Shown: positions 7,981-17,318 of the stretch, one piece after another
Numbering within the stretch: position 1 is the stretch's first letter
Layout of the letters: each line of letters opens with the position of its first letter
Assembly (NCBI RefSeq): GCF_041770905.1
Contig: NZ_JBEUWX010000002.1
Span: 1,302,001 to 1,366,000, forward strand
Source of the DNA: Propionivibrio hellwigii
GTDB lineage: Bacteria > Pseudomonadota > Gammaproteobacteria > Burkholderiales > Rhodocyclaceae
DNA: 64,000 nt
Reading direction: 5' to 3'
Made by a program: the position numbers and the translations under genes
The notes under the pieces: model-generated
Seen by the model: only the letters and a program-made list of their open reading frames with translations
Database searches by the model: none
What the model was told of the DNA's origin: nothing

Positions 7981-9621
7981 TTATTTGACGGTCAGCAGAC
8001 TTTCATCCCACTTGGCATGCTTTTCCAACCCGAGCAGGTTGGCAATCGTCGCTGCGATGTTCGACAGGCCGGCATTGGGCAGCTGACGAAGTCCAAGTCT
8101 GCCGCCCGTCACGTTGTCGTACAGAATAAACGGCACCGGGTTGAGCGTATGCGCCGTTTTAGCCTTGAAACTGCCGTCTTTGTTCCGCGCGGGTTCCTTG
8201 GTCTTTTTGTCCGTTTCATACATTTCGTCGGCATTACCGTGATCGGCCGTCACCAGCGCTACGCCGCCCATGGCATCGACTACCGGCAGAATGCGCGACA
8301 GCGCCAGATCGACTGCCTCGACCGCCATTGTCGCCGCGCGGAAGTTACCCGTATGACCGACCATGTCGCCATTGGCGAAATTGCAGCGCAAGGCCTGGTA
8401 CTTGCCGCTGCGCAGGGCGTCGATCAGCGCATCAGCGATCTCGGCCGACTTCATCCACGGCCGCTGTTCAAACGGAACGCGGTCGCTCGGCACTTCCAGA
8501 TAGGTTTCCCCCGCGAATTTGCCGGAGCGGTTGCCATTCCAGAAATAGGTCACGTGGCCGAATTTCTGTGTTTCCGAGCAGGCGAACTGCGTAATGCCGC
8601 TCTTGGAAAACCACTCACCCATGGTGTCCTGAATGGCGGGCGGATCGACCAGAAAGCGCTTGGGCAATTGCAGGTCGCCATCGTATTGCAGCATGCCTGC
8701 ATAAGTCACTTTGGGCATACGCTTGCGGTCGAATTTGTCGAAATCGGTTTCTTCGAAAGCGCGCGTAATTTCAATCGCCCGGTCACCGCGGAAGTTGTAG
8801 AAAACCACGGCATCGCCATCGACGATCGGCCCTACAGGCTTGCCGTCCCGGGCGATAACGAAAGCCGGCAAATCCTGGTCGATGACGCCTGGGAACTCGG
8901 CACGTAGGGCTTTGACCGCCTCGGCGGCGCTGGCATACTGAGTGCCTTCGCCCAAAACATGCGTTTTCCAGCCTTCCTCCACCATGCGCCAGTTGGCATC
9001 GTAACGATCCATCGTAATCTTCATGCGGCCGCCGCCGGAGGCAATCTGCACGTCGAAATCGCCGCTGCGCAGCTCGCTGAGGAAGGCCTCGAAGGGCTCG
9101 ATGTAATCAAGCGCGCTGGTTTCCGGTACATCACGCCCATCCAGCAGTACATGCACACGCACTGCCTTGATGCCTTCTTGCTTGGCGCGCACGATCATTG
9201 CCTTGAGGTGATCGATATGGCTATGCACGTTTCCGTCGGAAAACAGGCCGATAAAATGGATGCAACCACTGCCCGCTTTGGCGCCGGCGATAATTTGCTT
9301 CCACGCCTCCCCCTGCCAGATGGCGCCGGAGGCAATGGCGTTGGCAACCAGCGCAGCGCCCTGGCTATACACCTGCCCCGAGCCGATGGCGTTGTGCCCA
9401 ACTTCGGAATTCCCCATGTCATCGTCGGACGGCATCCCCACGGCCGTCCCGTGCGCACGCAACTGGATGTGGGGATAATCCGCGAACAAGCGATCGAGCG
9501 TCGGCTTGCGCGCGGCGGCAATGGCATTGCCGACTTCAGAGTTGGACAGGCCATAGCCGTCCATGACGATAGTAAGTACCGGCCCCTTCACGCCAGCGAA
9601 GGCAGCGAATTTCTTCAACAT
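7981..9621 (-). CDS. gpmI: 2,3-bisphosphoglycerate-independent phosphoglycerate mutase
   Basis: Interconverts 3- and 2-phosphoglycerate in glycolysis and gluconeogenesis with two manganese ions. The alkaline-phosphatase-like domain shows the metal site IVMDGYG near the N-terminus, the phosphoserine stretch GNSEVGHNAIG and the C-terminal metal site TADHGNADEM. The phosphotransferase insert includes DGRDVPETSA and GGGRMKITMDRYDANW. At 546 residues it is some 35 longer than the common form, through insertions in both halves. AGGAAAT precedes the ATG at 9621. Confidence 0.96.
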   Translation of the reverse strand: MLKKFAAFAGVKGPVLTIVMDGYGLSNSEVGNAIAAARKPTLDRLFADYPHIQLRAHGTAVGMPSDDDMGNSEVGHNAIGSGQVYSQGAALVANAIASGAIWQGEAWKQIIAGAKAGSGCIHFIGLFSDGNVHSHIDHLKAMIVRAKQEGIKAVRVHVLLDGRDVPETSALDYIEPFEAFLSELRSGDFDVQIASGGGRMKITMDRYDANWRMVEEGWKTHVLGEGTQYASAAEAVKALRAEFPGVIDQDLPAFVIARDGKPVGPIVDGDAVVFYNFRGDRAIEITRAFEETDFDKFDRKRMPKVTYAGMLQYDGDLQLPKRFLVDPPAIQDTMGEWFSKSGITQFACSETQKFGHVTYFWNGNRSGKFAGETYLEVPSDRVPFEQRPWMKSAEIADALIDALRSGKYQALRCNFANGDMVGHTGNFRAATMAVEAVDLALSRILPVVDAMGGVALVTADHGNADEMYETDKKTKEPARNKDGSFKAKTAHTLNPVPFILYDNVTGGRLGLRQLPNAGLSNIAATIANLLGLEKHAKWDESLLTVK

Positions 9622-9787
9622 GACGATTTCCTGTAGTGAGATGTGTCATCAAAAAATATCGTATGTGATGATAGCAGCTTCAACGTACACCGGGCGAAGC
9701 CGGAAAATGGAATCTGCCTAAAGAATCCATTCGAATATCCTACTCGCCAGAATCACCACGTAGCGCAGTAACCGACGCCACAGTAAA

Positions 9788-9832
9788 AAAATACGCCGCA
9801 CCTGACGGGCATCGTGTCCCAGTTGCGGCGTG
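9788..9832 (-). terminator. Rho-independent terminator of bioB
   Basis: Complementary arms near 9791-9800 (TACGCCGCA) and 9823-9831 (TTGCGGCGT) enclose further pairing; on the minus strand the stem is followed by a run of seven T. It begins about 25 bp after the bioB stop. Confidence 0.8.
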
Positions 9833-9857
9833 TAGTTGTCCGAATCTGTTCAGGACG

Positions 9858-10868
9858 TCAAACGAAGGTCAGCCCCAGCTTGGCAAACAGGGCGACGTCA
9901 CGGTTAGTGCCGTTATTGACCGTTGTCAGTAACTTGTCGCAGTAAAAGATCGAGTTGGCGCCGGCAAAGAAGCACAACGCCTGCATTTCTTCACTCATCG
10001 ATTCACGGCCGGCCGACAGGCGAACGTAGCTTTTGGGCATCGTGATGCGTGCGGCGGCAATGGTGCGTAAGAATTCAAAATTGTCGAGCTTTTCCGAAGC
10101 AGCCAGCGGCGTGCCGGGAATCGGCACGAGATTGTTGATGGGCACTGAATCTGGCGGCGGTTCGAGATTGGCGAGCTGGGCAACCATCGCTGCACGGTTG
10201 CGCCGTGATTCGCCCATCCCCAGAATACCGCCCGAACACACCTTGATGCCGGCGTTGCGCACCATGGCGATGGTATCCAGGCGATCGGCATGCGTGTGCG
10301 AGGTAATCACGTTTGCGTAGAACTCGGCATCGGTATCCACGTTATGGTTGTAATAGTCCAGGCCGGCTTCCTTGAGCTGCTCAGCCTGACCTTCCTTGAG
10401 CATGCCGAGCGTCACGCAGGTTTCCATACCAAGCGCCTTGACTTCGCGGATCATCTCGGTGACCACTTCCATCTGCTTCTCTTTGGGGCCACGCCAGGCC
10501 GCACCCATGCAGAAGCGCGTCGCGCCGTTGGCCTTGGCTTGTTTGGCCGCCTCGACAACATCGCTCACTTCCATCAGTTTTTCACGCTGGGTGCCGGTTT
10601 CCTTCTGATAGCGCGCCGACTGCGAGCAATAGCTGCAATCCTCGGAGCATCCTCCCGTCTTGATCGAAATCAGCGCCGAACGCTGAATTTCATTCGGTGG
10701 AAAATTTTCGCGGTGCACTACGTGCGCCTTGAAAAGCAGATCCATCAGCGGCAGTTCATACAACGCCTTGACCTGCGACACTGTCCAGCGCGCAGGGGTT
10801 GCGGCAGCAACAGCTTGTGCGGCGGATGAGGGTACGGCGTTTAGCGGAGGAGAAGTCATATCATTCAT
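9858..10868 (-). CDS. bioB: Biotin synthase
   Basis: Radical SAM enzyme that inserts sulfur into dethiobiotin, the last step of biotin synthesis. The 4Fe-4S motif is seen in GGCSEDCSYC, with the downstream SARY typical of BioB. Further conserved pieces are GAAWRGP, YYNHNVDT and the C-terminal FAGANSIFYCDKLLTT; the Arg and Cys residues of the 2Fe-2S site fall in the expected stretches. The 336-residue length is normal, with an Ala-rich N-terminus of about 25 residues. AGGTG precedes the ATG at 10868; a second ATG lies nine bases in. No other bio genes are present. Confidence 0.96.
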   Translation of the reverse strand: MNDMTSPPLNAVPSSAAQAVAAATPARWTVSQVKALYELPLMDLLFKAHVVHRENFPPNEIQRSALISIKTGGCSEDCSYCSQSARYQKETGTQREKLMEVSDVVEAAKQAKANGATRFCMGAAWRGPKEKQMEVVTEMIREVKALGMETCVTLGMLKEGQAEQLKEAGLDYYNHNVDTDAEFYANVITSHTHADRLDTIAMVRNAGIKVCSGGILGMGESRRNRAAMVAQLANLEPPPDSVPINNLVPIPGTPLAASEKLDNFEFLRTIAAARITMPKSYVRLSAGRESMSEEMQALCFFAGANSIFYCDKLLTTVNNGTNRDVALFAKLGLTFV

Positions 10869-11269
10869 AGTGCACCTAATGCAAGGCGTCGCTCCAATGG
10901 CCGCAAGATGGCCGGCGCGCCAGAAAAACCATAAAAATTAAAAGACTTGTCGAAAGATGGATTTTACTGCACGCCTTATCGTGGCGTCGATAGATTCTGT
11001 AGAAAACCCACATTCTGTAATTTTCAGGCACGACCCAAAACCAACACTGACCAACACTGCGAAGGTAGGCATCTGCCAAAATCCCAAGTCTCATTGGAAA
11101 CGACCAATGACACTGCAAAATCCACGGCATCATCTCTAATGCAATGTAGGCGAGCGCTACAATTCTGATCATCCGATAGTCGCGATATTTTCGCGTCGTT
11201 TTCGTATTTTTATCTTTATTTCACCCGCCCCTTTCCGCCCTCTCCTTTATCGCGCATTAGAGATCGCCC
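10869..11269. other. Intergenic region between bioB and comF (divergent)
   Basis: About 400 bp without a supported gene. It should hold the bioB promoter (leftward) and the comF promoter (rightward). The short open frames on both strands show no recognisable protein features. No riboswitch or clear BirA-type operator was recognised. Confidence 0.5.
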
Positions 11270-11953
11270 ATGGTGTTATCGCAAGATTGTCTGCTATGCA
11301 CTACCAGCAGCCGCGACCTCCTCTGCTCTGCCTGTGCAGGCGATCTGCCGCGTCTGCCGGCACAACGTTGCCCGGTATGCGCATTACCCACGCCGCGGGG
11401 CGAAATCTGCGGCCGCTGCCTGACCCATACGCCGCATTTTGACGCCACTTACGCGGTGTTCCGCTACGGTTTTCCGCTCGACAAGCTGATTCAGGCATTC
11501 AAATACGGGCACCAATTGGCGCTGGGAAATTACTTCGGCCGTCAGCTTGCTGCGTTTGCCAGCGTTGAGGGGCAAACAAACATAGCAGGAATTTTTAGCG
11601 CTGACCTGATTGCACCGCTTCCCTTACACCCCGCACGGCTGCGCGAACGCGGGTTTAACCAGTCGCTCGAACTCGCCCGTCCGCTGGCGGCCAGGCTTCG
11701 GCGGCCGTTACTGCCCACACTGTGCCGACGCGTCCGCAACACGCCGGCACAGGCCGGATTACCATGGCGAGAACGCAAAAATAATATCCGCGGCGCGTTC
11801 CGCTGTGAAACTCCTCTTGCCAACAAGACCATTCTTCTGGTCGATGATGTGATGACTACCGGCGCTTCGCTCAACGAATGTGCGCGTACGCTCAAACGCT
11901 GCGGCGCAGCCGCCGTCATTCTTCTCGTTTTAGCCAGGGCCTTGCCGGAATGA
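11270..11953 (+). CDS. comF: ComF family phosphoribosyltransferase-like protein
   Basis: Member of the ComF/GntX family, associated with DNA uptake or use of extracellular DNA; the biochemical role is not settled. The N-terminus has four CxxC-type pairs (CLLC, CSAC, CPVC, CGRC), a probable zinc ribbon. The C-terminal half is a type I phosphoribosyltransferase domain with the PRPP-binding motif LLVDDVMTTGAS. PLPLHPARLRERGFNQS is a family signature. Length 227 residues is normal. It is followed by repeat locus A and then trmL. Confidence 0.9.
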   Translation: MVLSQDCLLCTTSSRDLLCSACAGDLPRLPAQRCPVCALPTPRGEICGRCLTHTPHFDATYAVFRYGFPLDKLIQAFKYGHQLALGNYFGRQLAAFASVEGQTNIAGIFSADLIAPLPLHPARLRERGFNQSLELARPLAARLRRPLLPTLCRRVRNTPAQAGLPWRERKNNIRGAFRCETPLANKTILLVDDVMTTGASLNECARTLKRCGAAAVILLVLARALPE

Positions 11954-12019
11954 GCCTCTCCCGTCGCGATCAAAGCGATTGCATGGCGAACCCGGGCATT
12001 GCTGGACGCTTCCCCGACA

Positions 12020-12210
12020 GGCATCGCTGGAGCCCGCGTAAACAGGGCGTTTCCGGGCGCCCCCTCGGAAACCCGCGTGGATAAAGGACTTCCATACCCC
12101 ACTCCGGAGATGCACTATTTACAAGGGTTTCCGGGCGCCTGCCCGGAGATGCCCTGAATACGCGGGTCTCCGGGGAGCCTTGTGACGAAAAACACGCGGC
12201 GCAAAATCCG
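12020..12210. repeat. Dispersed ~40-bp-period repeat, locus A
   Basis: Intergenic block between comF and trmL made of units related to GCCCGCGTAAACAGGG and its complement, separated by CGTTTCCGGGC-type joins. The 39 bases 12020-12058 recur exactly at 50241-50279. The tail (12176-12205) resembles the end of locus C. It contains no credible coding frame. Confidence 0.85.
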
Positions 12211-12286
12211 CCCGTCAGCCCATGCTCCGTGCTCCGTACTCATTGTGCCCACGACGCCAGAAATGACAACACGGCAACACCCGGCT

Positions 12287-12316
12287 GGGCACGATCGGGC
12301 ACAATCGGGCAATTCC
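12287..12316 (+). promoter_or_regulatory. Three 10-bp direct repeats upstream of trmL
   Basis: GGGCACGATC, GGGCACAATC and GGGCAATTCC stand head to tail, one helical turn apart, immediately before a TATAGT hexamer at 12320-12325 that could be the trmL -10 element. This geometry could be a protein-binding site or chance. No factor is assigned. Confidence 0.35.
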
Positions 12317-12345
12317 CGCTATAGTGCGGCGATTCGTTCAATCAA

Positions 12346-12831
12346 ATGCTCGCTGATAGCCACATCGTGACTGCCGTCGTTCTCTACCAGCCGGAAATTC
12401 CGCCCAATACCGGCAACATTATCCGGCTGTGCGCCAATACCGGCGCGGAACTCCATCTGGTCGAACCGTTTGGTTTCCCGTGGGAAGACCGCAAGCTCAA
12501 ACGCGCCGGTCTCGATTACCACGAGTTTGCCCGCGTTTTCCGCCACGCCGACTGGCCGGCCTGCAAAACTGCCCTGGCAGACCGCCGCTTTTTCGCCGTC
12601 ACCACGCACGGGGCGCGGCGCTACGATCAGGTAGAGTTTCAGCCCGACGACGTTTTCGTTTTCGGCTGCGAGACGCGCGGCCTACCTGCTTCCGTCATGA
12701 TGGAATTTCCCGAAAATCACCGCTTACGGCTGCCGATGCTGCACGGACAGCGCAGTCTTAACCTTTCCAACGCTGTCGCTGTCATGGTGTTTGAAGCCTG
12801 GCGTCAGCACGGTTTTCCGCAAGGGATATGA
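12346..12831 (+). CDS. trmL: tRNA (cytidine(34)-2'-O)-methyltransferase
   Basis: SPOUT-class methyltransferase that modifies the wobble base of tRNA-Leu isoacceptors using SAM. The family start VVLYQPEIPPNTGNIIRL is complete. The SAM-binding knot is seen in FVFGCETRGLP and the C-terminal RSLNLSNAVAVMVFEAWRQ. Length 161 residues is normal. The first seven residues before VTAVVLYQ are extra, so a start a few codons later is possible, although the ATG at 12346 is the only upstream one. Confidence 0.93.
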   Translation: MLADSHIVTAVVLYQPEIPPNTGNIIRLCANTGAELHLVEPFGFPWEDRKLKRAGLDYHEFARVFRHADWPACKTALADRRFFAVTTHGARRYDQVEFQPDDVFVFGCETRGLPASVMMEFPENHRLRLPMLHGQRSLNLSNAVAVMVFEAWRQHGFPQGI

Positions 12832-12922
12832 ACACACGCAGCGCAATGTCTCGCGTCCGGCCCGGCTTGACGGGTTTTTACCCGACGCCTAAGATGCGCC
12901 GGTTTTCCGGAAACACGCCCAA

Positions 12923-13894
12923 GTGAAGTTCGATCAACTCTACCGACTGATTCGTGCAGACATGCAACATGTCGACGCGATCATTCGTCGTCGTCTGCAT
13001 TCCGATGTCGCGCTGGTACGACAGGTCGCCGAACATATTATCCAAAGCGGCGGCAAGCGCCTGCGGCCGGCGCTCGTGTTACTGACAGCCCGCGCGCTGG
13101 GGTATCAGGGTCAAAACCACTACACGCTGGCGGCCGTCATCGAGTTCATCCACACGGCCACACTTCTACATGATGATGTGGTCGATGAATCCAGTTTGCG
13201 CCGCGGGCGCGATACTGCCAATGCCCTGTTCGGCAATGCGGCCAGCGTTCTGGTCGGCGACTTTCTCTATTCGCGCGCCTTTCAGATGATGGTTGAGGTC
13301 GGCGACAAGCGCATCCTGCAAGTCTTGGCAGACGCCACGAACGTCATTGCCGAAGGCGAAGTGTTGCAGTTAATGAATTGCCACAACGCCAATGTCGATG
13401 AAGTGCGCTATCTGCAAGTCATCCGATACAAGACCGCCAAGCTGTTTGAGGCGGCGGCGCGGCTGGGCGCCATTATCGGCGGCGCCTCGGCTCAAGTTGA
13501 GCAGCAGCTGGCCGAGTACGGTATGCATTTGGGCACGGCCTTCCAGCTCATCGACGATGTACTCGACTACTCCAGCAGTGAAGCAGCGACGGGCAAGCAT
13601 CTCGGCGACGATCTGGCTGAGGGCAAACCGACGCTCCCTTTGATTTACGTCATGCAACACGGCACACCAGAACAATCCGCTTGTGTGCGCCAGGCCATCG
13701 AACATGGCGGGCGTGAAGATTTTCCCCACGTATTGGCGGCCATCCGCGCCACCAGCGCACTGGCACACGCCCAGAAGCAAGGCGCAGCCGAAGCAGCACT
13801 GGCAAAAAACGCTATCGACGGCATTTTGCCAGCTTCCCCCTATAAAAATTCTTTGCTAGAATTGGCCTCCTTTGCGGCGCAAAGGTCATTTTAA
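12923..13894 (+). CDS. ispB: Octaprenyl diphosphate synthase (long-chain polyprenyl synthase)
   Basis: Elongates farnesyl diphosphate with isopentenyl diphosphate to give the side chain of ubiquinone. Both aspartate-rich motifs are present: first LLHDDVVDE and second FQLIDDVLDY, with the GGKRLRP substrate-binding segment near the N-terminus. Length 323 residues is typical. The start codon is GTG at 12923, matching the family N-terminus. As in many betaproteobacteria, ispB precedes tRNA-Pro and rplU-rpmA-obgE. Confidence 0.93.
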   Translation: MKFDQLYRLIRADMQHVDAIIRRRLHSDVALVRQVAEHIIQSGGKRLRPALVLLTARALGYQGQNHYTLAAVIEFIHTATLLHDDVVDESSLRRGRDTANALFGNAASVLVGDFLYSRAFQMMVEVGDKRILQVLADATNVIAEGEVLQLMNCHNANVDEVRYLQVIRYKTAKLFEAAARLGAIIGGASAQVEQQLAEYGMHLGTAFQLIDDVLDYSSSEAATGKHLGDDLAEGKPTLPLIYVMQHGTPEQSACVRQAIEHGGREDFPHVLAAIRATSALAHAQKQGAAEAALAKNAIDGILPASPYKNSLLELASFAAQRSF

Positions 13895-13926
13895 GTACCG
13901 TTGTTTGATTCTTTGTTTGCTTCAGT

Positions 13927-14003
<77 letters not shown>

Positions 14004-14028
14004 CATTTATATGTTTTATATGTTTATG

Positions 14029-14060
14029 CCCTTGCATATCTTCAGGTATGCAAGGGTTTT
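14029..14060 (+). terminator. Terminator after tRNA-Pro
   Basis: CCCTTGCATA (14029-14038) pairs with TATGCAAGGG (14047-14056) and is followed by TTTTC. It would end the ispB/tRNA-Pro transcript. Confidence 0.8.
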
Positions 14061-14178
14061 CTCTTTTCCGGCTCTTCTTTTTTAGCCATTTCTGCATTTC
14101 TGTTATCGCCCCAGGTTTTTCCTGCGTTTTATTTTTCCCCATCCAAACCCACAAAGTCGATAATCCGCCAGGAACTCT

Positions 14179-14206
14179 TTGACTTGGTGGAAGAAATCCG
14201 TATAAT
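14179..14206 (+). promoter_or_regulatory. Sigma-70 promoter of rplU-rpmA
   Basis: TTGACT (14179-14184), a 16-base spacer and a perfect TATAAT (14201-14206) lie about 45 bp before the rplU start. Confidence 0.75.
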
Positions 14207-14251
14207 TCGTCGCTCTTCGTAGCGTTTTTTATCCCTTTTTTGGAGTCCAAC

Positions 14252-14563
14252 ATGTACGCGGTCATAAAAACCGGTGGTAAGCAATATCGCGTTGCCGCTG
14301 GCGAAAAACTGAAAATAGAACAGATACCGGCAGAAGTTGGCGCAGAAATCACGCTTGACCAAATCCTCATGCTGGGTGAAGGTGAGTCCGTGAAAATCGG
14401 CACACCATTCGTCACCGGTGCTGCGGTCAAAGCGACTGTGCTTTCACAAGGCCGTCACGACAAAATCAAGATTTTTAAAATGCGCCGTCGCAAGCACTAT
14501 CAAAAACACCAAGGCCATCGCCAGAATTACACGGAAATCCGCATCGACGGCATTTCCGGCTAA
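14252..14563 (+). CDS. rplU: 50S ribosomal protein L21
   Basis: Ribosomal protein that binds 23S rRNA. The start MYAVIKTGGKQYRV, the inner KIKIFKMRRRKHYQKHQGHR and the end NYTEIRIDGI are family signatures. The length of 103 residues equals that of E. coli L21 when the ATG at 14252 is used; TGGAG at 14241-14245 is its ribosome site. rpmA follows after 44 bp. Confidence 0.98.
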   Translation: MYAVIKTGGKQYRVAAGEKLKIEQIPAEVGAEITLDQILMLGEGESVKIGTPFVTGAAVKATVLSQGRHDKIKIFKMRRRKHYQKHQGHRQNYTEIRIDGISG

Positions 14564-14607
14564 TTGACGGCAGCTTTCCGGAAAGTCTCAGAAAAGGACA
14601 TCAAACC

Positions 14608-14877
14608 ATGGCACACAAAAAAGCAGGCGGCAGTTCCCGTAACGGTCGCGAATCAGAATCAAAACGTCTCGGCGTCAAGCGTTATGGCGGCGAACAGGTG
14701 CTGGCCGGCAACATCATCGTGCGGCAGCGCGGTACGGCCTTCCACCCAGGCGTCAATGTCGGTGTCGGCAGGGACCACACGCTTTTCGCTCTCGTTGATG
14801 GGCAAGTCCAATTTACCGTCAAAGGGCCGAAGCGCCAGCGCACCGTCAGCATCATCACCGCAGCGCCAGCAGCCTGA
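14608..14877 (+). CDS. rpmA: 50S ribosomal protein L27
   Basis: Small ribosomal protein near the peptidyl-transferase centre. It starts MAHKKAGGSSRNGRES and contains RLGVKRYGGE and GNIIVRQRGT, all family signatures; the 89-residue length is normal. AAAAGGACA precedes the ATG. It is cotranscribed with rplU and followed by a strong terminator. Confidence 0.98.
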   Translation: MAHKKAGGSSRNGRESESKRLGVKRYGGEQVLAGNIIVRQRGTAFHPGVNVGVGRDHTLFALVDGQVQFTVKGPKRQRTVSIITAAPAA

Positions 14878-14904
14878 TACGGCTTCGCTCCCTACACACA
14901 GCTC

Positions 14905-14934
14905 AAAGCCCTATTCCAGCAATAGGGCTTTTTA
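14905..14934 (+). terminator. Rho-independent terminator after rpmA
   Basis: AAAGCCCTATT (14905-14915) pairs with AATAGGGCTTT (14921-14931) around a 5-base loop and runs into TTTTT. Textbook form. Confidence 0.93.
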
Positions 14935-15022
14935 GTTTATAGCCGTATATTGCCGTACTGATCAAAGCACCAATTCGGTGCAGCACTAGATTCCCACACC
15001 AGTCACCGTCAGGCAGGCCATC

Positions 15023-16168
15023 ATGAAATTTATTGACGAAGCCAAAATCCTGATTGCCGGCGGCAACGGCGGCAACGGTATCGTTTCCTTCCGGCGCGAG
15101 AAGTACGAACCGCACGGCGGCCCGAATGGTGGCGATGGCGGTCACGGCGGCAGTGTTTATGCCATCGCCGACCGCAATCTCAACACCCTGATCGAATACC
15201 GCTATACGCGCAAGTTCCTTGCCGAACGCGGCGAGAACGGTGGCAGCAGCGATTGCACAGGCAAAAGCGGCAAGGATATTGTCCTGCATGTGCCGGTTGG
15301 CACAGTCATCACCGACGAAAACAGCCAGCGTGTCGTTGCCGATCTCGCTGTCGATGGCCAGCAAGTCTTGCTCGCCAAAGGCGGTAAGGGGGGGCTGGGC
15401 AATACCCGCTTTAAGTCGAGCACCAACCGCGCACCCCGTCAATGCACGCCTGGCGATCCTGGTGAAGAACGCGATTTGCGCCTTGAGCTGCGCGTACTCG
15501 CCGACATCGGTTTGCTTGGTCTGCCCAACGCCGGTAAAAGCACATTCATTCGCGCCGTTTCAGCTGCGCGCCCCAAGGTCGCCGACTATCCGTTCACCAC
15601 GCTACACCCCAATCTTGGTGTCGTACGCACGGCAGAAAATAAAAGTTTCGTCATTGCCGACATTCCCGGCCTGATCGAAGGCGCGGCCGATGGCGCCGGC
15701 TTAGGCATCCGCTTTCTCAAACACCTGGCACGCACCCGCATTCTGCTCCACATCGTTGATCTGGCTCCCCTCGACCCTGAGGCCGATCCGGTGCGAGACG
15801 CGCGTGCCATTGTCCGTGAACTTGAACGTTACAGTCCGGAACTGGCTAGCCGGCCACGCTGGTTGGCGCTCAACAAAATCGACTTGATCCCTGAAGAAAT
15901 GCGTGAACAACGCATCCACGATTTTCTGGCCGCCTATGCTGCCGACGCTCCAGAAGATTCACCGCACTTTTGCATCAGTGCCATCAACGGCGAAGGCTGC
16001 CGTTCGCTGGTTTTCGCTCTCCAGGCTGCTCTCGACACTCTGCCGCCCGCTCTAATTCATTCTGAAAGGGATGTGAATAACGCCTCATCGGAAACGCAGG
16101 CCGCTTTGCAAACCGCACTCCAAACACCATCCATTACGCCCGATCTGCCAGACAATCCCAAAGCCTGA
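15023..16168 (+). CDS. obgE: GTPase Obg (CgtA)
   Basis: Essential GTPase acting in 50S ribosome assembly and the stringent response. The glycine-rich Obg domain occupies residues 1-160 (GGNGGNGIVSFRREK, GGDGGHGGS). The G domain has G1 GLPNAGKS, G3 DIPGLIEGA and G4 NKID. A short, poorly conserved C-terminal tail of about 40 residues follows. Length 381 is typical for betaproteobacteria. It lies 6 bp before proB, so the two are cotranscribed. Confidence 0.97.
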   Translation: MKFIDEAKILIAGGNGGNGIVSFRREKYEPHGGPNGGDGGHGGSVYAIADRNLNTLIEYRYTRKFLAERGENGGSSDCTGKSGKDIVLHVPVGTVITDENSQRVVADLAVDGQQVLLAKGGKGGLGNTRFKSSTNRAPRQCTPGDPGEERDLRLELRVLADIGLLGLPNAGKSTFIRAVSAARPKVADYPFTTLHPNLGVVRTAENKSFVIADIPGLIEGAADGAGLGIRFLKHLARTRILLHIVDLAPLDPEADPVRDARAIVRELERYSPELASRPRWLALNKIDLIPEEMREQRIHDFLAAYAADAPEDSPHFCISAINGEGCRSLVFALQAALDTLPPALIHSERDVNNASSETQAALQTALQTPSITPDLPDNPKA

Positions 16169-16173
16169 TCATC

Positions 16174-17292
16174 ATGTCTACGACCTGTCTTGCCGCCGCC
16201 AAACGCTTCATCGTCAAGGTTGGCTCCACACTCGTCACCAATAACGGCCAAGGGTTGGACCTCAACGCCATTAGCGAATGGGCGCGTCAGGTCGCCCAGC
16301 TCCGTCAGGAGGGAAAGGAAGTCCTGCTCGTTTCCTCGGGCGCTATCGCTTTCGGCATGCAACGTCTGGGCTGGCGGCAACGCCCCAAAGCCGTCCATGA
16401 GCTCCAGGCCTGCGCTGCTATTGGACAGATGGGATTAGTGCAAGTTTATGAAAACGCCTTCGTCCGCCACGGTCTCGCCACCGCTCAGATCCTACTCACA
16501 CATGAAGACCTGGCCGACCGCAAACGCTACCTCAATGCACGCGCCACACTGACCGCCCTGCTCGCACTCGGTGTCGTCCCGATCATCAACGAAAACGACA
16601 CCGTTGTCACTGACGAAATCAAGTTTGGCGATAACGATACGCTCGGTGCGCTTGTCGCCAACCTCATCGACGCCGACGCCCTGATCATTCTGACCGACCA
16701 GCAGGGACTATACACGGCGGATCCACGCCACGACCCAAATGCCACGCTGGTTAGTGAAGCACACGCCGGCGACCCGGCGCTTGAGACCATGGCAGGCGGT
16801 GCAGGCAGCGGCATCGGCAAAGGCGGGATGATCACCAAGATTCTTGCCGCCAAACGCGCTGCCAGCAGCGGCGCGCATACCGCCATTGCCAGCGGACGGG
16901 AAAAAGACGTGATGTTGCGTCTGGCTCGTGGCGAAGCGCTAGGCACGCTGCTTGTTTCTGGCACACCGACCCTGAACGCCCGTAAACAGTGGATTGCCGA
17001 CCACTTGCAAGTCAGCGGCAGACTCATACTCGATGCCGGCGCGGTAAAGGCACTATCCGCAGGCAAAAGCCTGTTACCTGTTGGCGTCGTCGATGTTCAG
17101 GGAGAATTTGAGCGCGGTGCCCTCGTCATTTGCCTATCGCCCGAAGGTAAGGAAATTGCACGCGGCCTTATCAACTACAGTAGTGGCGACGCCCGCCGCA
17201 TCGCTCGCCACGCCAGCGCCGACATCGAAGCTTTGCTTGGTTATGAATACGAAGCAGAAATCATCCACCGCGATAATCTGATGACACGTTAA
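16174..17292 (+). CDS. proB: Glutamate 5-kinase
   Basis: First enzyme of proline synthesis, ATP-dependent phosphorylation of glutamate. The amino-acid kinase domain has FIVKVGSTLVT near the N-terminus, INENDTV and FGDNDTLGALVANL, then LTDQQGLY. Residues from about 275 form the PUA domain usual in long bacterial ProB (372 residues in all). Proline feedback inhibition is expected from the family. Its partner proA is not adjacent; it is found at 47550. Confidence 0.96.
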   Translation: MSTTCLAAAKRFIVKVGSTLVTNNGQGLDLNAISEWARQVAQLRQEGKEVLLVSSGAIAFGMQRLGWRQRPKAVHELQACAAIGQMGLVQVYENAFVRHGLATAQILLTHEDLADRKRYLNARATLTALLALGVVPIINENDTVVTDEIKFGDNDTLGALVANLIDADALIILTDQQGLYTADPRHDPNATLVSEAHAGDPALETMAGGAGSGIGKGGMITKILAAKRAASSGAHTAIASGREKDVMLRLARGEALGTLLVSGTPTLNARKQWIADHLQVSGRLILDAGAVKALSAGKSLLPVGVVDVQGEFERGALVICLSPEGKEIARGLINYSSGDARRIARHASADIEALLGYEYEAEIIHRDNLMTR

Positions 17293-17318
17293 CCGCCATT
17301 TTCTGAGGAGCTTAGGAA

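Noticed and set aside
7876..8907. 343-residue plus-strand frame opposite gpmI
   Set aside because: Antisense shadow of a clearly identified gene; codon pattern follows gpmI.
10876..11172. 98-residue minus-strand frame upstream of bioB
   Set aside because: No ribosome site, odd composition and no recognisable homology; more likely bioB leader.
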